DNA of 64,000 nucleotides. Source: Phycisphaerae bacterium. GTDB taxonomy: Bacteria; Planctomycetota; Phycisphaerae; Sedimentisphaerales; Anaerobacaceae. The notes under the pieces are model-generated. The model had not been told where the DNA came from. It worked only from the letters and a program-made list of their open reading frames with translations, and ran no database searches. Of the stretch, positions 62,052 through 64,000 are shown one piece after another (within the stretch, counting starts at the first letter, position 1; each line of letters starts with the position of its first letter). Location of the stretch: positions 1 to 64,000 of the forward strand of contig JAUXAB010000005.1 in the NCBI GenBank assembly GCA_030615025.1, given 5' to 3'. A program made the position numbers and the translations under genes.

Positions 62052-63071
62052 TTAGTCAGTTTGTTTTCTTTTACTGAGGATGGCAAATGCCAGAATTGAC
62101 AAAAGCAGCACGGCTGATATGTATTTAATAGACGGCGGCAGCATCCAACCAGGCCGGGCAGCTATTTCAAAGTCAACGCCGGCAGCGATATAATCGAGCA
62201 GAATACCGCCTAAGATGGCACATCCCGCCACAGTGGCCAAGTAGGTAATTGCTGTTACTCTGCCTAAAACTTTCCAGATAGTTACAAATGACGCGGCGTT
62301 TGTGGCCGGACCGGTCATAAGAAAGACCAATGCTGCTCCCGGCGTTAATCCTTTCAATATCAACGCCGCCGCTACCGGCACCGAAGCCGTTGCGCACACA
62401 TAAACCGGTATGCCCAGAAACATCATCACCACCATTGCGAAAATGCCGGTGCCCAGTTTCTCGGCGAAGTAACCATCCGGCACCAGGGCAGAGATTACAG
62501 CGGCGATAACCAGTCCGACAAGCATTGCCTTGCCAATGTCACGCGGCAGTGTAACAAAGCCATATTTTAAGCCCTTCGCAACTCTGCTCGTTTTCTTTTC
62601 ACTACTGCTGGATTCATCCGAAGATTTTTGCGGTGTCCCGTTTTCATCTTCTCTGTTCCGGCCAAACGCATCGACCAGGCCGCCTCCGACAAGGCCGGTT
62701 ACGAGGGCTGCTAATGGTCTGAAGATGGCAAAGAGAGGGCCGAGAAGACTTAAAGTCACAAAAACACTGTCCATACCCGTTTGGGGCGTGGACAGTAAAA
62801 ATGATATTGTGGAACCTTTGCTTGCTCCATGTTTGCGCAGCGACATTGATACCGGAATCACGCCGCACGAGCACAAAGGCAGCGGAATCCCGAAAAGCGA
62901 TGCCTTTAACAAGGGCCATATCCCCCTGCCGCCCAGATGTTTTTCTACAAGGCGCTGTGATACAAGCACCGAAAGGATGCCTGCCACGAAAAAGCCGAAC
63001 AATAAATAGGGTGACATCTCGGCTATGGTCCACCAAAAATCTATGATTATCGACTTAACAAAATCATACAT
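62052..63071 (-). CDS. SO_0444-type Cu/Zn efflux permease (ArsP/DUF318 superfamily)
   Basis: The 339-residue membrane protein has about eight to nine hydrophobic segments. It carries the signature of the SO_0444 permease group: PLPLCSCGVIPVSMSLRKHGASKG near residue 63 and LSTPQTGMDS near 93, with GIPVYVCATASVPVAAALILKG in the second half. A polar Ser/Glu-rich loop (about 145-165) separates the halves. Related proteins move metal or metalloid ions out of the cell. It lies 27 bp after the ferredoxin-like gene and is in the same operon. Confidence 0.85.
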   Translation of the reverse strand: MYDFVKSIIIDFWWTIAEMSPYLLFGFFVAGILSVLVSQRLVEKHLGGRGIWPLLKASLFGIPLPLCSCGVIPVSMSLRKHGASKGSTISFLLSTPQTGMDSVFVTLSLLGPLFAIFRPLAALVTGLVGGGLVDAFGRNREDENGTPQKSSDESSSSEKKTSRVAKGLKYGFVTLPRDIGKAMLVGLVIAAVISALVPDGYFAEKLGTGIFAMVVMMFLGIPVYVCATASVPVAAALILKGLTPGAALVFLMTGPATNAASFVTIWKVLGRVTAITYLATVAGCAILGGILLDYIAAGVDFEIAARPGWMLPPSIKYISAVLLLSILAFAILSKRKQTD

Positions 63072-63098
63072 TACGTACCACCGTTTTTCAATAAGCCG

Positions 63099-63827
63099 CT
63101 AACTTTCTATCGTTTCAGTCTTACTGACATTGCCATGCAAATCGATTGTCACATCTTCAAAGGGCATTTTCACTTCACTGCGGACAATTGCTTCGCGTGC
63201 GATATGTGTCAGACCAAAACAGCAGGGCACTTCCATATGAATCACCGTCAAACTGTTGAGCTTATTGGCTTTCAATATTGCCACCAGCTTTTCAATATAA
63301 AACTCTGCATTATCCAGTTTCGGACAGCCAACAACGATACGATGCTCTTTCAAAAACTTGCTGTGAAAATTGCCCATTGCAAACGGCACACAGTCCGCCA
63401 CCAGCAGCAAATCAGCACCGGCAAAATACGGGGCATGCGGTGAGACCAGCTTCAACTGAACCGGCCAATGAGTCAGTTGCGAATGAACCACAGCAGTACC
63501 AGAGTTACCTGATTTGCCTTTTTCTCTTAGTTGCTTATCCATCGTTCCAGGGCATACAAAGTCGGTTTGCGTCTGGGCGTTTCGCTCTTTAGATAAGTGC
63601 GCCCTGGTTGCCTCTTCATCGAACTGGTCAGCTTCTCGCTTTTCAATGGTTATCGCGTCCTGGGGGCAGTGGCCGATACAGGCGCCCAGGCCATCACAGT
63701 AAACTTCACTGACCAGCTTTGCCTTACCGTCAATTATCTTTATAGCACCTTCGGCACAGGCATTTACACACTGACCGCACCCATCACATTTTTCTTCGTC
63801 TATTTTAACTATGTTTCGCATAACCAT
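63099..63827 (-). CDS. 4Fe-4S dicluster ferredoxin-like protein
   Basis: This 242-residue protein begins with two 4Fe-4S motifs (CDGCGQCVNACAEGAI near residues 14-29 and CDGLGACIGHCPQDAI near 46-61). A C-terminal domain of about 140 residues follows, with DCVPFAMGNFHSKFL, GCPKLDN and EVPCCFGL, whose cysteines may hold another metal. This architecture is common beside SO_0444-type permeases. It should be a cytosolic electron carrier or regulator for that transporter (inference). The start at 63827 has GAGGTG 7 bases upstream; an earlier ATG at 63842 overlaps the preceding gene's end. Confidence 0.85.
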   Translation of the reverse strand: MVMRNIVKIDEEKCDGCGQCVNACAEGAIKIIDGKAKLVSEVYCDGLGACIGHCPQDAITIEKREADQFDEEATRAHLSKERNAQTQTDFVCPGTMDKQLREKGKSGNSGTAVVHSQLTHWPVQLKLVSPHAPYFAGADLLLVADCVPFAMGNFHSKFLKEHRIVVGCPKLDNAEFYIEKLVAILKANKLNSLTVIHMEVPCCFGLTHIAREAIVRSEVKMPFEDVTIDLHGNVSKTETIES

Positions 63828-63838
63828 CTCGAAACACC

Positions 63839-64000
63839 TCATTTTGAGCTCTTTGGTTCATCAGCCTGACCATCGGATTTCTTCATAATACCGAGGCATT
63901 GCTCTGCATATTTGCACCACTCGGCACAGCCGAGATTTATTTTCGGATTAAGTACGAGCCGTCCGCACTTTCGGCACTTAAGTTTCGGCTCATCCTTGAA
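63839..64000 (-). CDS. C-terminal part of a cysteine-rich protein (runs off the window)
   Basis: The last 53 codons of a minus-strand gene end with TGA at 63839-63841, overlapping the spacer before the ferredoxin-like gene. The visible part carries LKCRKCGRLVLNPKINLGCAEWCKYAEQCLG, a CxxC plus GCAEWCKYAEQC cluster resembling metal-binding tails of proteins encoded near metal permeases. The start and main domain lie beyond the window edge. It is the first visible gene of the metal permease operon. Confidence 0.6.
   Translation of the reverse strand, partial: FKDEPKLKCRKCGRLVLNPKINLGCAEWCKYAEQCLGIMKKSDGQADEPKSSK

Overview
The window looks like a chromosomal piece of a Planctomycetota genome, most likely a Phycisphaerae/Sedimentisphaerales-type lineage assembled from the environment. 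This is inference. It rests on two Tat-exported FGly sulfatases, a GH95 fucosidase, secreted proteins ending in degenerate dockerin-like motifs, the DUF2339/DUF3999 pair, a BlaI/M56 pair, and intergenic space crowded with short dispersed repeats. No rRNA, tRNA, CRISPR array or complete transposon was seen.

Layout. 1-2.0 kb: an ArsR-type regulator broken after its recognition helix, twin palindromes, a nested stem-loop element and one copy (A) of a C/A-rich repeat. 2.0-8.2 kb: a RidA/chorismatase-like protein, an autoregulated BlaI repressor with an M56 peptidase fused to ankyrin repeats, and a PhoPQ-activated-pathogenicity-like secreted protein. 8.4-11.2 kb: an AT-rich restriction-modification island (C protein, Dam-type methylase, PD-(D/E)xK nuclease, second methylase) with an Esp1396I-like C-box. 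11.2-11.8 kb: a promoter plus hairpin leader plus repeat (copy B). 11.9-16.0 kb: Nramp-like transporter, MiaB, B12-type radical SAM enzyme. 16.1-20.8 kb: sulfatase/Tat isomerase-like cluster. 21.0-28.8 kb: amino-acid permease fused to an EIIA domain, TerB, DUF3999, DUF2339, LpxL-like acyltransferase. 29-38 kb: secreted surface proteins and a tandem FAD oxidoreductase. 38.4-44.7 kb: glycosyltransferase and a sugar/polyol catabolic run (xylose-isomerase-like, PfkB kinase, DUF4432 epimerase-like, mannitol-dehydrogenase-like). 46.2-46.9 kb: copy C of the promoter/hairpin/repeat module. 47-56 kb: SppA, pseudouridine synthase, a threonine/aspartate operon (hom, apgM-type kinase candidate, lysC), nuclease, siroheme enzyme, bL21, D-amino-acid transaminase. 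56.4-58.8 kb: GH95 fucosidase. 58.8-64 kb (minus strand): a long run ending in RtcA overlapping a Clp1-type RNA kinase, preceded by a nitroreductase, THEP1 NTPase, SO_0444-type metal permease and Fe-S protein.

Most interesting. (i) A candidate noncoding RNA present twice: a sigma70-type promoter, a 5' hairpin that differs in sequence but not in shape, two identical hairpins, then a CAAACCCAA-rich tail whose reading frame is not preserved. (ii) A translationally coupled Clp1-like 5'-OH kinase and RtcA cyclase, an unusual RNA-end-modifying pair. (iii) A leader of about 80 nt shared by two secreted-protein genes. (iv) Dispersed repeats that appear to have inserted in frame inside two conserved enzymes. 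All functional assignments come from motif recognition by eye; no database search was run.
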